From contig JAHBVV010000001.1 in assembly GCA_019637335.1 (NCBI GenBank), positions 813,440 through 877,439 of the forward strand: 64,000 nucleotides of DNA, given 5' to 3'. The notes under the pieces are model-generated. The model made no database searches, was not told where the DNA came from, and saw only the letters and a program-made list of their open reading frames with translations. The position numbers were made by a program, and so were the translations under genes. The DNA comes from Candidatus Hydrogenedentota bacterium (GTDB taxonomy: Bacteria > Hydrogenedentota > Hydrogenedentia > Hydrogenedentales > JAEUWI01). This document shows, one piece after another, positions 7,896 to 15,539 of the stretch (its first letter is position 1; each line of letters starts with the position of its first letter).

Positions 7896-10800
7896 ATGTC
7901 CAACAGTGAAAAAGCACGTTATGTCTTGGGTCTGGATCTCGGCGTTTCGTCGGTAGGCTGGGCGCTGGTCCGCTTCGACGGGAAACGGCCCGTCACGATA
8001 GAAGACGCGGGCTCCCGCATCTTTGAATGCGCGATGACCAACGACAAGGGCGAGATCACGCAGGGCAAGGAGGAATCGCGGAACAAGGCCCGCCGCGACA
8101 AGCGCCTCATCCGCCGCCAGCTCGACCGGCGGGCGCGTAAACTTCGGGGCCTGGCGCTTCTCCTCAGCGACGAGGGGCTGCTCCCCGGCGCCGACCTGTC
8201 CAGTTCGCAGAAACGCCACGAGTACCTGGTCGCGCTCGACCGGGAAATCGCCCAGCGCCACCTTGCCGAAATACCCGAGGAGAACCACCACCGCTTCCAC
8301 AACACGCTCCCCTACTGGCTTCGCGCGCGCGCCCTGGAAACGCGGCTTGAGGCCGACGAATTGGGGCGGGTCTTTTACCATTTCGGGCAGCGCCGCGGCT
8401 TTCTGAGCAACCGGAAGACGGACCGCGACGATGACGAGAAGAGCGTCGTCTATGAAGGTATCTCGGAACTCGAAGAGCAAATGTCGGAGGCGCGCTGCGA
8501 GACCCTGGGCCAGTACTTTGCCAATTTAGATCCCACCGACGCCACCGGCCGACGGATCCGCAAGCACTACACACACCGGCGGATGTTCGAGGCGGAATTC
8601 GAAGCCATCTGGCGTGCGCAGCAACCCCACCACCCGGAGCTGCTTACCGAAGAATTCAGAAAAAGACTCCACCGGCGCATTTTCTTCCAGCGCAAGCTGA
8701 AATCCGCCAAGCACCTCCGCGGACTTTGCGAATACGAATGTGAAGATCGGGGCGCCGAGCGGGACCGCCCCCGGGCGCCCTGGGCGCTGGAACTGTCCCA
8801 GCGTTTCCGCTGCGCCCAGGCCGTATCCAACCTGGAATACGAACTCCCGGACGGCACCGCGCACCGGCTCACCGACGAGCAGCGGGGGCGCATGCTGGCG
8901 CACCTGAACTCGGGGAAGCACCTGAACGACGGCGGCTACCTGAGCTATGCCGAAGCGAAAAAACTTCTCGCGCCTCCGAAGGGTCTTGGCAAGGGCGTCA
9001 CCCTGAATCTGGAGCGCGACGGCGGGCGCGGGATTCGGGGGAATTCCACCGCCCAGAAGCTGTACTCGATTTTCGGCGACCGCCTCGATGAATTCACGCC
9101 CGAGGAACGCCTCCAGGCCGTGGAAGACTTGCGGAGCTACGAAAAGGAGGGCGCGCTCGCGAAGCGCGGCCGCGAGCGGTGGGGGCTCAGCGCGGAGGCC
9201 GCCAAGCGCTTCAGCCAGATCCAGCTCGAACCGGACTACGCAGGCCTGTCGCGGCAGGCCATGGAGAAACTGCTCCCGCTCATGGAGGGCGGCACGCACT
9301 ACATGAGCGCGGTCATCGAAGTATACGGCGATCAGACGGCCGACTGGCACGCGGAACGCCTCCCCTCCCTCCGCGACGCACCCTTCGGCGAGATCCGCAA
9401 TCCCACGGTCTCCCGCATCCTCACCGAGCTGCGCAAGGTGGTCAATCACGTCATCGACACCTACGGCCTGCCGGACGAGATCCGCATCGAGCTGGCGCGC
9501 GACGCCAAGCGCAGCAAGAAGGAGCGGGCGGCGATGAACAAGAAAATGCGCGATCGCGAGAAGGAGCGGGCCGGCCTCCTGAAGGAGATTCAGGACACTG
9601 TCGATTCCAATTACCAGCCCAGCCGGGACGATATGACCCGCGTGCTTCTCTGGAAAGAGTGCAACGGCAAATGCCCCTACACCGGGCGATCCATCAGCAT
9701 GGGCCAGCTCCTCGGCGCCGCGCCGCAGTTCCAGATCGAGCACATCATCCCCTTCAGCCGGAGCCTGGACAACTCCTTTCTGAACAAGACCCTCTGCTAC
9801 CACGAGACCAACTACGCCAAGGGTAACAAGACGCCCTACGAGGCCTTCTCCGACGACGAAGACTGGCCGGCCATGCTCGCCCGGGTGGCGGATTTCAAGG
9901 GCGACGCGGCCCAGGAAAAGCTGCGCCGTTTCAAGATGCGGGGAAAGGAACTGGAGACCTTCATCGAGGACTTCAAGTCCTCGCAGCTCAATGACACCCG
10001 CTACGCCTCGCGCCTGGCGATGGAGTACCTCCGCATTCTCTACGCCGGCGACTGGCGCAAGCACCTCTTCGCCAGCAAGGGCACGATCACCGCCGAACTG
10101 CGGAACGCCTGGAAGCTCAACGGCATCCTCAACGACGGCGGCGAGAAGAAATCCCGCGAGGACCACCGCCACCACGCGGTCGACGCGATCGCCATCGCCC
10201 TGGCCTCGCCGGATATGGTTCAGGTCGTCAGCCAGGCCGCACAAATGGCGGAAAAGGAGGGCCACCGCCGCTGGTGGAAGGTCATCCAGGAGCCGTGGGA
10301 CGGGTTCCTGCGGGACGCCACCGCGGCCATCGAGCGCATTGTCGTTTCGCACGCCCCCAATCGCGTGGTGCGCGGCGGCCTGCACAAGGAAACGAACTAC
10401 AGCCCCGACAAGGAAAATCCGGACGGCAAGCGTGTGGTTCACGTGCGCAAGGCCCTCGCCAATCTCACCAGCGGCGAGGTTCAGAACATCGTCGATCCCG
10501 CCGTGAAGGCTTGTGTGCTCGAAAAAATGGCCGAACTGGGCAAGAGCAACCCGGCCGAGGCCTTCAAGAGCGACGCCAACCTCCCCCGCCACAAGAACGG
10601 CAAGATTATCCGCAAGGCCCGCGTCGCCAAGACGGATCCCACCATCCCCGTGGGCAAGGACGAGCGCGTGCGCTACGTCAGCCCCGGCAACAACCACCAC
10701 ATCGAGATATTCGAGGTGGCCGACAAGAAGGGAAACCCCAAGTGGGAGGGCCGCGTTGTCAGCATGTACGAGTGCTGCCGGCGGCGGGCGAAGGGCCTGC

Positions 10801-11093
10801 CCGTCGTCGACCGCACCCACCCGGATGGCGGGAAGTTCGTGTTTTCGTTGGCAAAAGGCGATATGGTAGAAATGCTCAACGAAGTGGGCGAGCGTTCGAT
10901 CTATGTAGTTCGAAAAATGTCAAAAAACAATCAGGGTGCGATTCAGCTACTGTTCCTCGAACACACTGACGCCCGAGATGTGACCAAGATCCCGGTGAAA
11001 GGTCGCCTCAAGGTACCCAACATCATGCGGCAATCTGAATGTCGTAAAGTCACCGTCTCCCCCCTCGGAGAGGTGCGCTATGCCCGCGATTGA
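7896..11093 (+). CDS. cas9: type II-C CRISPR nuclease Cas9
   Basis: RNA-guided double-strand DNA endonuclease. The 1065-residue length is typical of compact type II-C Cas9. Domains in order: RuvC-I YVLGLDLGVSSVGWALV (D14), arginine-rich bridge helix RNKARRDKRLIRRQLDRRAR, REC lobe, RuvC-II EIRIELARDAKR (E532), HNH with QIEHIIPFSRSLDNSFLNK (H616) and NYAKGNKTPYEAF, RuvC-III EDHRHHAVDAIAIALA (H760, D763), then the PAM-interacting region. All catalytic residues are present, so it should be active. I chose ATG 7896, which has AGGGGG seven bases upstream. In-frame TTG 7851 and ATG 7866 lack one. cas1 overlaps the 3' end by 14 bases. No csn2 or cas4 is present, which fits II-C. Confidence 0.97.
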   Translation: MSNSEKARYVLGLDLGVSSVGWALVRFDGKRPVTIEDAGSRIFECAMTNDKGEITQGKEESRNKARRDKRLIRRQLDRRARKLRGLALLLSDEGLLPGADLSSSQKRHEYLVALDREIAQRHLAEIPEENHHRFHNTLPYWLRARALETRLEADELGRVFYHFGQRRGFLSNRKTDRDDDEKSVVYEGISELEEQMSEARCETLGQYFANLDPTDATGRRIRKHYTHRRMFEAEFEAIWRAQQPHHPELLTEEFRKRLHRRIFFQRKLKSAKHLRGLCEYECEDRGAERDRPRAPWALELSQRFRCAQAVSNLEYELPDGTAHRLTDEQRGRMLAHLNSGKHLNDGGYLSYAEAKKLLAPPKGLGKGVTLNLERDGGRGIRGNSTAQKLYSIFGDRLDEFTPEERLQAVEDLRSYEKEGALAKRGRERWGLSAEAAKRFSQIQLEPDYAGLSRQAMEKLLPLMEGGTHYMSAVIEVYGDQTADWHAERLPSLRDAPFGEIRNPTVSRILTELRKVVNHVIDTYGLPDEIRIELARDAKRSKKERAAMNKKMRDREKERAGLLKEIQDTVDSNYQPSRDDMTRVLLWKECNGKCPYTGRSISMGQLLGAAPQFQIEHIIPFSRSLDNSFLNKTLCYHETNYAKGNKTPYEAFSDDEDWPAMLARVADFKGDAAQEKLRRFKMRGKELETFIEDFKSSQLNDTRYASRLAMEYLRILYAGDWRKHLFASKGTITAELRNAWKLNGILNDGGEKKSREDHRHHAVDAIAIALASPDMVQVVSQAAQMAEKEGHRRWWKVIQEPWDGFLRDATAAIERIVVSHAPNRVVRGGLHKETNYSPDKENPDGKRVVHVRKALANLTSGEVQNIVDPAVKACVLEKMAELGKSNPAEAFKSDANLPRHKNGKIIRKARVAKTDPTIPVGKDERVRYVSPGNNHHIEIFEVADKKGNPKWEGRVVSMYECCRRRAKGLPVVDRTHPDGGKFVFSLAKGDMVEMLNEVGERSIYVVRKMSKNNQGAIQLLFLEHTDARDVTKIPVKGRLKVPNIMRQSECRKVTVSPLGEVRYARD

Positions 11094-11982
11094 GCGCATT
11101 ATCGACATCAGCGAGTCCGGCGCGCGCCTCCAGGTGCGTCACGAGAACCTCGTTGTATTGCGGGGCGAAGAGAAGCTCGGGAGCATGCCCCTGGAGGAGG
11201 TGGCGGTGCTGGTGGTTTCGCACCCGGCGGTCACCTACACGCAGGCGGTGCTCTCGGGCCTGATGGAGGCGGGCGGCGCCTTTGTGTGCTGCGATGCGCG
11301 GCGCATGCCCAATGGCGTGCTGCTGCCCCTTGATGGCCACCATCTCCACGCGGAGCGGCTCCAATTGCAACTGGCCGCCACGGCCCCGACGAAGAAACGG
11401 GCCTGGCAGCAGGTGGTGCAGGCCAAGGTTCGCAATCAGGCGGCCCTGTTGGAAAAACTCCGCGGGGACGACGGCGGGCTCGCCGCGCTCGCGGAGCGCG
11501 TGCAGTCAGGCGACCCGAAGAACGTGGAGGCGCAGGCGGCGCGGCGCTACTGGCCCCTGCTCTTTGCGGACGAGGGCTTCCGGCGCGATCGGGACGCCGA
11601 GGGGGCGAACGCCCTGCTCAACTATGGGTATGGCGTGCTCCGGGGCGTCGTGGGGCGCGCCATCGCGGCGGCGGGGCTGCACCCGGCGCTCGGCATTCAC
11701 CACCACAACCGCTACGACGCCTTTTCCCTGGCGGACGACCTCATGGAGCCTTACCGCCCCCTGGTGGACCACGCCGTGGCCGGCTGGGTAACCGCGCACG
11801 GCATGCTTGCCCCCGTGGATAAGGAAGCCAAGGCCGCCCTCATCGGCCCCCTCATGGGGCGCTACCCGGCCGGCGGCGAGACCCGGAGCTTCTTTGAGCT
11901 GGTCCACGCCGCCGCCGTCTCCCTCGTGCAACTCTACCAGGGCGAAAGAAAGAGCCTGGTCTTGGGCGATGTGATATACTAA
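11080..11982 (+). CDS. cas1: CRISPR spacer integrase Cas1
   Basis: Metal-dependent integrase that inserts new spacers as a complex with Cas2. The 300-residue length is normal for the type II Cas1 branch. The expected ligands are visible: glutamate in NVEAQAARRYWP, histidine in LGIHHHNRYDAF and the acidic pair in LADDLMEPYRP. The ATG lies within the cas9 3' end, with CGGAGAGG upstream, so translation is probably coupled. cas2 follows only after a 200-base gap that holds a dispersed palindromic element. Confidence 0.96.
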   Translation: MPAIERIIDISESGARLQVRHENLVVLRGEEKLGSMPLEEVAVLVVSHPAVTYTQAVLSGLMEAGGAFVCCDARRMPNGVLLPLDGHHLHAERLQLQLAATAPTKKRAWQQVVQAKVRNQAALLEKLRGDDGGLAALAERVQSGDPKNVEAQAARRYWPLLFADEGFRRDRDAEGANALLNYGYGVLRGVVGRAIAAAGLHPALGIHHHNRYDAFSLADDLMEPYRPLVDHAVAGWVTAHGMLAPVDKEAKAALIGPLMGRYPAGGETRSFFELVHAAAVSLVQLYQGERKSLVLGDVIY

Positions 11983-12002
11983 TGCGCTGAATCAGGATAA
12001 AA

Positions 12003-12151
12003 CGAAGGATCGTGGACATTCCTGTCCGCGGCAATTGGCGCGCAGGTGTGAACAGGCGCGAATACGCTGAAAAAAGGGCGTCTTGCCAGCGGGTGGCGCT
12101 TCCGCGATGGCATTGCGCTTACGCTGCCGCGGACAGGAATGTCCGCGATCC
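12003..12151. repeat. dispersed inverted-repeat element between cas1 and cas2
   Basis: Two arms in inverted orientation, 12003-12033 and 12125-12151, share GGACATTCCTGTCCGC and its complement with few differences. Each arm has its own small palindrome with a GGAA or TTCC loop; the right one is GCGGACA-GGAA-TGTCCGC (12129-12146). Closely similar arms occur at 26189-26375, and related single units at 30840-30901. The middle is not coding. The element separates cas1 from cas2, which are normally adjacent. Confidence 0.8.
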
Positions 12152-12182
12152 TCAAGAACGGCGTGTGCGAAAAGGCCAACCC

Positions 12183-12527
12183 ATGGCACAGCAACGGCTG
12201 GAACTCTCGGAGTATCGCGGCGTGTGGGTATTCGCCATGTTCGATTTGCCCGTGGTCCTCAAGGAGGACCGGAAGCGGGCCACGGAGTTCAGAAATCTGC
12301 TGTTGAAGCTGGGCTTCGAAATGATGCAGTTTTCCGTGTACGCCCGCTACTTTCCCCGGGAAGAAGCGGCGGACACCCTGCGCAAGCGCATCCGCAGGGG
12401 CCTGCCTCCGGCAGGACAGGTCCGGCTCCTGCTGGTGACCGACAAGCAATTTGGCAAAATGGAAGTTTACTTCGGGAAAAAACGAGCCGATGCTGAAGCG
12501 CCGCCCGACCAAATGCAGCTTTTTTAG
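12183..12527 (+). CDS. cas2: CRISPR-associated protein Cas2
   Basis: Dimeric core of the Cas1-Cas2 integration complex. The 114-residue protein has the ferredoxin-like Cas2 opening VFAMFDLPVVLKEDRKRATEF followed by LLLKLGFEMMQFSVYARYF, then the LLLVTDKQFGKM strand. I start at ATG 12183. The open frame continues upstream to 12012, but that part lies inside the palindromic repeat element and is not Cas2-like. No strong ribosome binding site is seen before 12183. The array starts 50 bases after the stop. Confidence 0.93.
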   Translation: MAQQRLELSEYRGVWVFAMFDLPVVLKEDRKRATEFRNLLLKLGFEMMQFSVYARYFPREEAADTLRKRIRRGLPPAGQVRLLLVTDKQFGKMEVYFGKKRADAEAPPDQMQLF

Positions 12528-12577
12528 CCGCCCGACCCAGACTAAACCTCCCTATACGAAGGTCTTAGCCCGCAGGT

Positions 12578-13999
12578 AGTATACCTGATCGGAGATTCCC
12601 CACAAACCACAGCAAGGGGTTAGTGTTTGGCACGGTTCCTGCTAGTATACCTGATCGGAGATTCCCCACAAACCACAGCTGGCCAGAGGGTCGCTTTTTG
12701 GCTCTGTAAAGTATACCTGATCGGAGATTCCCCACAAACCACAGCCGGCGCATCGCCAGGGGCCTCAAGCGCTACAGTATACCTGATCGGAGATTCCCCA
12801 CAAACCACAGCTGGCAGGCCCGCCTTAAATCCCAACGAGAGAGTATACCTGATCGGAGATTCCCCACAAACCACAGCCGCAAGGGCCGTGATCAGCGTGA
12901 TTGGCTAGAGTATACCTGATCGGAGATTCCCCACAAACCACAGCTGCACTTCACGCCTTGGGTTTCGAGGGCGGAGTATACCTGATCGGAGATTCCCCAC
13001 AAACCACAGCCAGTATCCCGCGCACGCGCGAGGGGAAGGAAGTATACCTGATCGGAGATTCCCCACAAACCACAGCTACAACATCCGTGACGCGTAAAAG
13101 TTCCGTAGTATACCTGATCGGAGATTCCCCACAAACCACAGCTGAGGTGCGACACTGCCTCACTTGCAAAAAGTATACCTGATCGGAGATTCCCCACAAA
13201 CCACAGCCCACCCCCATCACAACACCAATGGCAAGACAGTATACCTGATCGGAGATTCCCCACAAACCACAGCCAATCACTGCGTCTACAGCGCCCAGCT
13301 TCAAGTATACCTGATCGGAGATTCCCCACAAACCACAGCTGCACTCGCACACGAGGTTAAAGTCATCCAAGTATACCTGATCGGAGATTCCCCACAAACC
13401 ACAGCGACCGGTGTAGCGAATAGCTTCCGCTCCCAAGTATACCTGATCGGAGATTCCCCACAAACCACAGCAACGAGGCCATACACGAGTGGTGGGAGAA
13501 AAGTATACCTGATCGGAGATTCCCCACAAACCACAGCCTACTGTTACAGATTCCCCGCACCGATCCGAGTATACCTGATCGGAGATTCCCCACAAACCAC
13601 AGCCCTGGTCCCACGTTGGGCAGGTGGCGGAAGAGTATACCTGATCGGAGATTCCCCACAAACCACAGCCGGGCCAGAATGCAAAAATCCAGCAAAACCA
13701 GTATACCTGATCGGAGATTCCCCACAAACCACAGCGAGACGATAGCACTCAGGCTTGCGGACATTAGTATACCTGATCGGAGATTCCCCACAAACCACAG
13801 CGCAAGAATCCAAACTCCCGCGCGGACGCGGAGTATACCTGATCGGAGATTCCCCACAAACCACAGCGGCGTCGCCGGAATCCAGGGCGCCTATTGCAGT
13901 ATACCTGATCGGAGATTCCCCACAAACCACAGCATCAGTTTCATGTTCATTGTTTCACCCTTTAGTATACCTGATCGGAGATTCCCCACAAACCACAGC
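12578..13999 (-). CRISPR. type II-C CRISPR array, 22 repeats and 21 spacers
   Basis: Twenty-two copies of a 36-bp repeat occur at an exact 66-base period (first 12578-12613, last 13964-13999), giving 21 spacers of 30 bp. All repeats read identical, with no decayed end copy. On the minus strand the repeat starts GCTGTGGTTTGTGGGG and ends GATCAGGTATACT. The 5' half pairs with the tracrRNA, so crRNAs are made from the minus strand, opposite to cas9-cas1-cas2. The last six bases, TATACT, form a -10 box with TTGTGG 16 bases upstream, so each repeat can drive the next spacer, as known in Neisseria type II-C arrays. Spacer targets could not be searched here. Confidence 0.98.
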
Positions 14000-14042
14000 T
14001 CGCCGTTGCGCTGTCGCGCAACGGCTCGCTGTGGTTTGTGGG
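13985..14042. repeat. 58-bp near-perfect palindrome made from the last repeat and an inverted half-repeat
   Basis: The last 15 bases of the outermost repeat (13985-13999) are repeated in inverted orientation at 14028-14042. Between them is a second palindrome with 10-bp arms (14002-14011 and 14016-14025) and a four-base loop. The two stems are separated only by a TC step on each side. It lies at the upstream end of the array for minus-strand transcription. Confidence 0.9.
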
Positions 14043-14407
14043 AAATTGCTTTGGAGGGGTATGGGCGCGGGGTCATGGGGCGTGGCTGGTCGGCGCGGGG
14101 GACAGCGGGGAGGGCTATCGTGATTTTGCGCCTTGCGGCGCATTCTGCCGGCGGGCCGCCGGCGCTCCATAGTTGTATTGCGCCTTCGGCGGGCTCTGCC
14201 GGCGGGCCGCCGGCGCTCCATAGTTGTATTGTGCCTTCGGTGCGGGGGACTGCCGGGACGGCTATCCTACTCTCGCGCCTTCGCGCGGGAAGGGCCTTGT
14301 TTCGGGCGGCTTCTTGACGGGGGGATCGCGGTTTCGTAGAGTAACGTTATTGCGTTGTCGCCGGTGTGTGGAACGATTGGCGTTCTCGCGCCCGGCGCCG
14401 GGAGTGT
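14043..14407. repeat. intergenic region with tandem copies of a dispersed GC-rich repeat
   Basis: No supported gene. From about 14144 to 14240 there are two tandem copies of a roughly 50-base unit containing GCCGGCGGGCCGCCGGCGCT followed by CCATAGTTGTATTG. The same words recur at about 62180-62292. A further segment near 14250 (GCCGGGACGGCT) recurs near 30945. Any leader sequence of the CRISPR array would have to lie at the left edge of this region; nothing recognisable is seen. Confidence 0.65.
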
Positions 14408-14932
14408 ATGTCCATGGAATGCCCGATTTGCAGCCGGTCCGTAACCCAGGCGGAATCTCCGGATGGGGAGTTGCGTATCTGGTGCGCGGCGTGTGGATGG
14501 GGCGCGGGCCCGGGCGGGGCCGATGTGCGGGAGGAGCGCCCCGCGGGCGGCGGGGCGGCCCCGCTTTGGCAGGTGGCGCTGTTGTGGGCGGTTGCGGTGG
14601 CTGTTGTGGTTGGCCCGTATTTCGCGTTGCGCTTCGGGCTGCCGGCGTTGTTCGACGTTGGGCTGCGCGGCGCGGGGGCGGCGCATGCGAAGTACGTGAC
14701 GGCGCTGAATGGCTGGTACCCGATCGTGATGGGGGCGTATCTTGCGGCGGCGGGGCTTTTTACGCCCGCGTATGATCGGGATAACGTGGGGTGGTTTGGC
14801 GGCTTGCTGGACAATCCGTTCAGCCTTCAGGACGACTGGGAGCGGACGAAGCGGACGTGGCTGTTTGTGTTGCTGCCGGGAAAGACGGTGTGGGTGGCGC
14901 TGAAGCTGACGTGGCGTCGGGTGCGGGGGTAG
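14408..14932 (+). CDS. zinc-ribbon membrane protein of unknown function
   Basis: A 174-residue hypothetical protein. The N-terminus holds a two-CxxC zinc ribbon, CPICSRSV then WCAACGWG. It is followed by a hydrophobic span WQVALLWAVAVAVVVGPYF, a second span around PIVMGAYLAAAGLF and a possible third, WLFVLLPGKTVWVAL. I chose ATG 14408; ATG 14414, two codons later, is equally possible and no clear ribosome binding site separates them. It has no neighbour that suggests a role. Confidence 0.7.
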   Translation: MSMECPICSRSVTQAESPDGELRIWCAACGWGAGPGGADVREERPAGGGAAPLWQVALLWAVAVAVVVGPYFALRFGLPALFDVGLRGAGAAHAKYVTALNGWYPIVMGAYLAAAGLFTPAYDRDNVGWFGGLLDNPFSLQDDWERTKRTWLFVLLPGKTVWVALKLTWRRVRG

Positions 14933-15539
14933 CGCCTGGGGCGCCGCTGGCTGTCCGGCGCTCTTCTGGGGGCTCGCACGCTCAAGCCTTCGCGGCGGAG
15001 CCGCGGAGCTTGAACGTCGTAGATCCGCCGCAGGAGGATGGCGCCCGTGGCTCTTTTTGAAGTCTTATAGCAGCTACCGGCTGGTTAGTTTTTGGGGGTA
15101 CAGCCACCGGCTGGTTTGGGGCTGGTTGCTCCGGATGCGGGCTTGTTTGCCAGCCGGAGGCAGTCCCCTGGTTTGTTTTAGGGGTACAGCCACCGGCTGG
15201 TTTGGGGCTGGTTGCTCCGGATGGGAGCTTGTTTGCCAGCCGGATGCAGTCCCCTGGTTTGTTTTGGGGGTACAGCCACCGGCTGGTTTGGGGCTGTTTG
15301 CTCCGGACATGGGCTTGCTTGCCCGCCGGATGCAGTCCCCTGGTTTGTTTTTGGGGGTACAGCCACCGGCTGGTTTGGGGCTGTTTGCTCCGGACATGGG
15401 CTTGCTTGCCCGCCGGATGCAGTCCCCTGGCTTTTGGGGGTACAGCCACCGGCTGGTTTGGGGCTGGTTGCTCCGGATGCGGGCTTGTTTGCCAGCCGGA
15501 GGCAGTCCCCTGGGGCGCCAGCCGGATGCAGTCCCCTGG
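14933..15539. repeat. tandem array of about 86-bp units
   Basis: Five tandem units of 83-87 bp start at 15095, 15181, 15267, 15354 and 15437, each opening with GGGGTACAGCCACCGGCTGG and ending with CAGTCCCCTGG. A partial unit precedes them (from 15072) and a truncated one (15518-15540) touches the stop codon of the next gene. Within most units CCGGCTGG near the start is the inverse of CCAGCCGG near the end, so each can form a hairpin. The frames opened by the repeat are not proteins. Confidence 0.9.

Noticed and set aside
8526-10820. Long minus-strand open frame opposite cas9
   Set aside because: It is a GC-rich antisense shadow of cas9 with no recognisable domain. Similar long antisense frames lie opposite sufB, sufD, carB and other genes.
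12627-13930. Open frames through the CRISPR array encoding repeated VYLIGDSPQTTA or VVCGESPIRYT
   Set aside because: The 66-base period is a multiple of three, so the identical repeats stay open in several frames. These are not proteins.
14002-14060. Inverted half-repeat next to the array considered as the main tracrRNA
   Set aside because: It pairs with only the first half of the repeat and lacks a nexus, a promoter and a terminator. The gene at 7714-7821 has all of these. I keep it as a finding on the array end.
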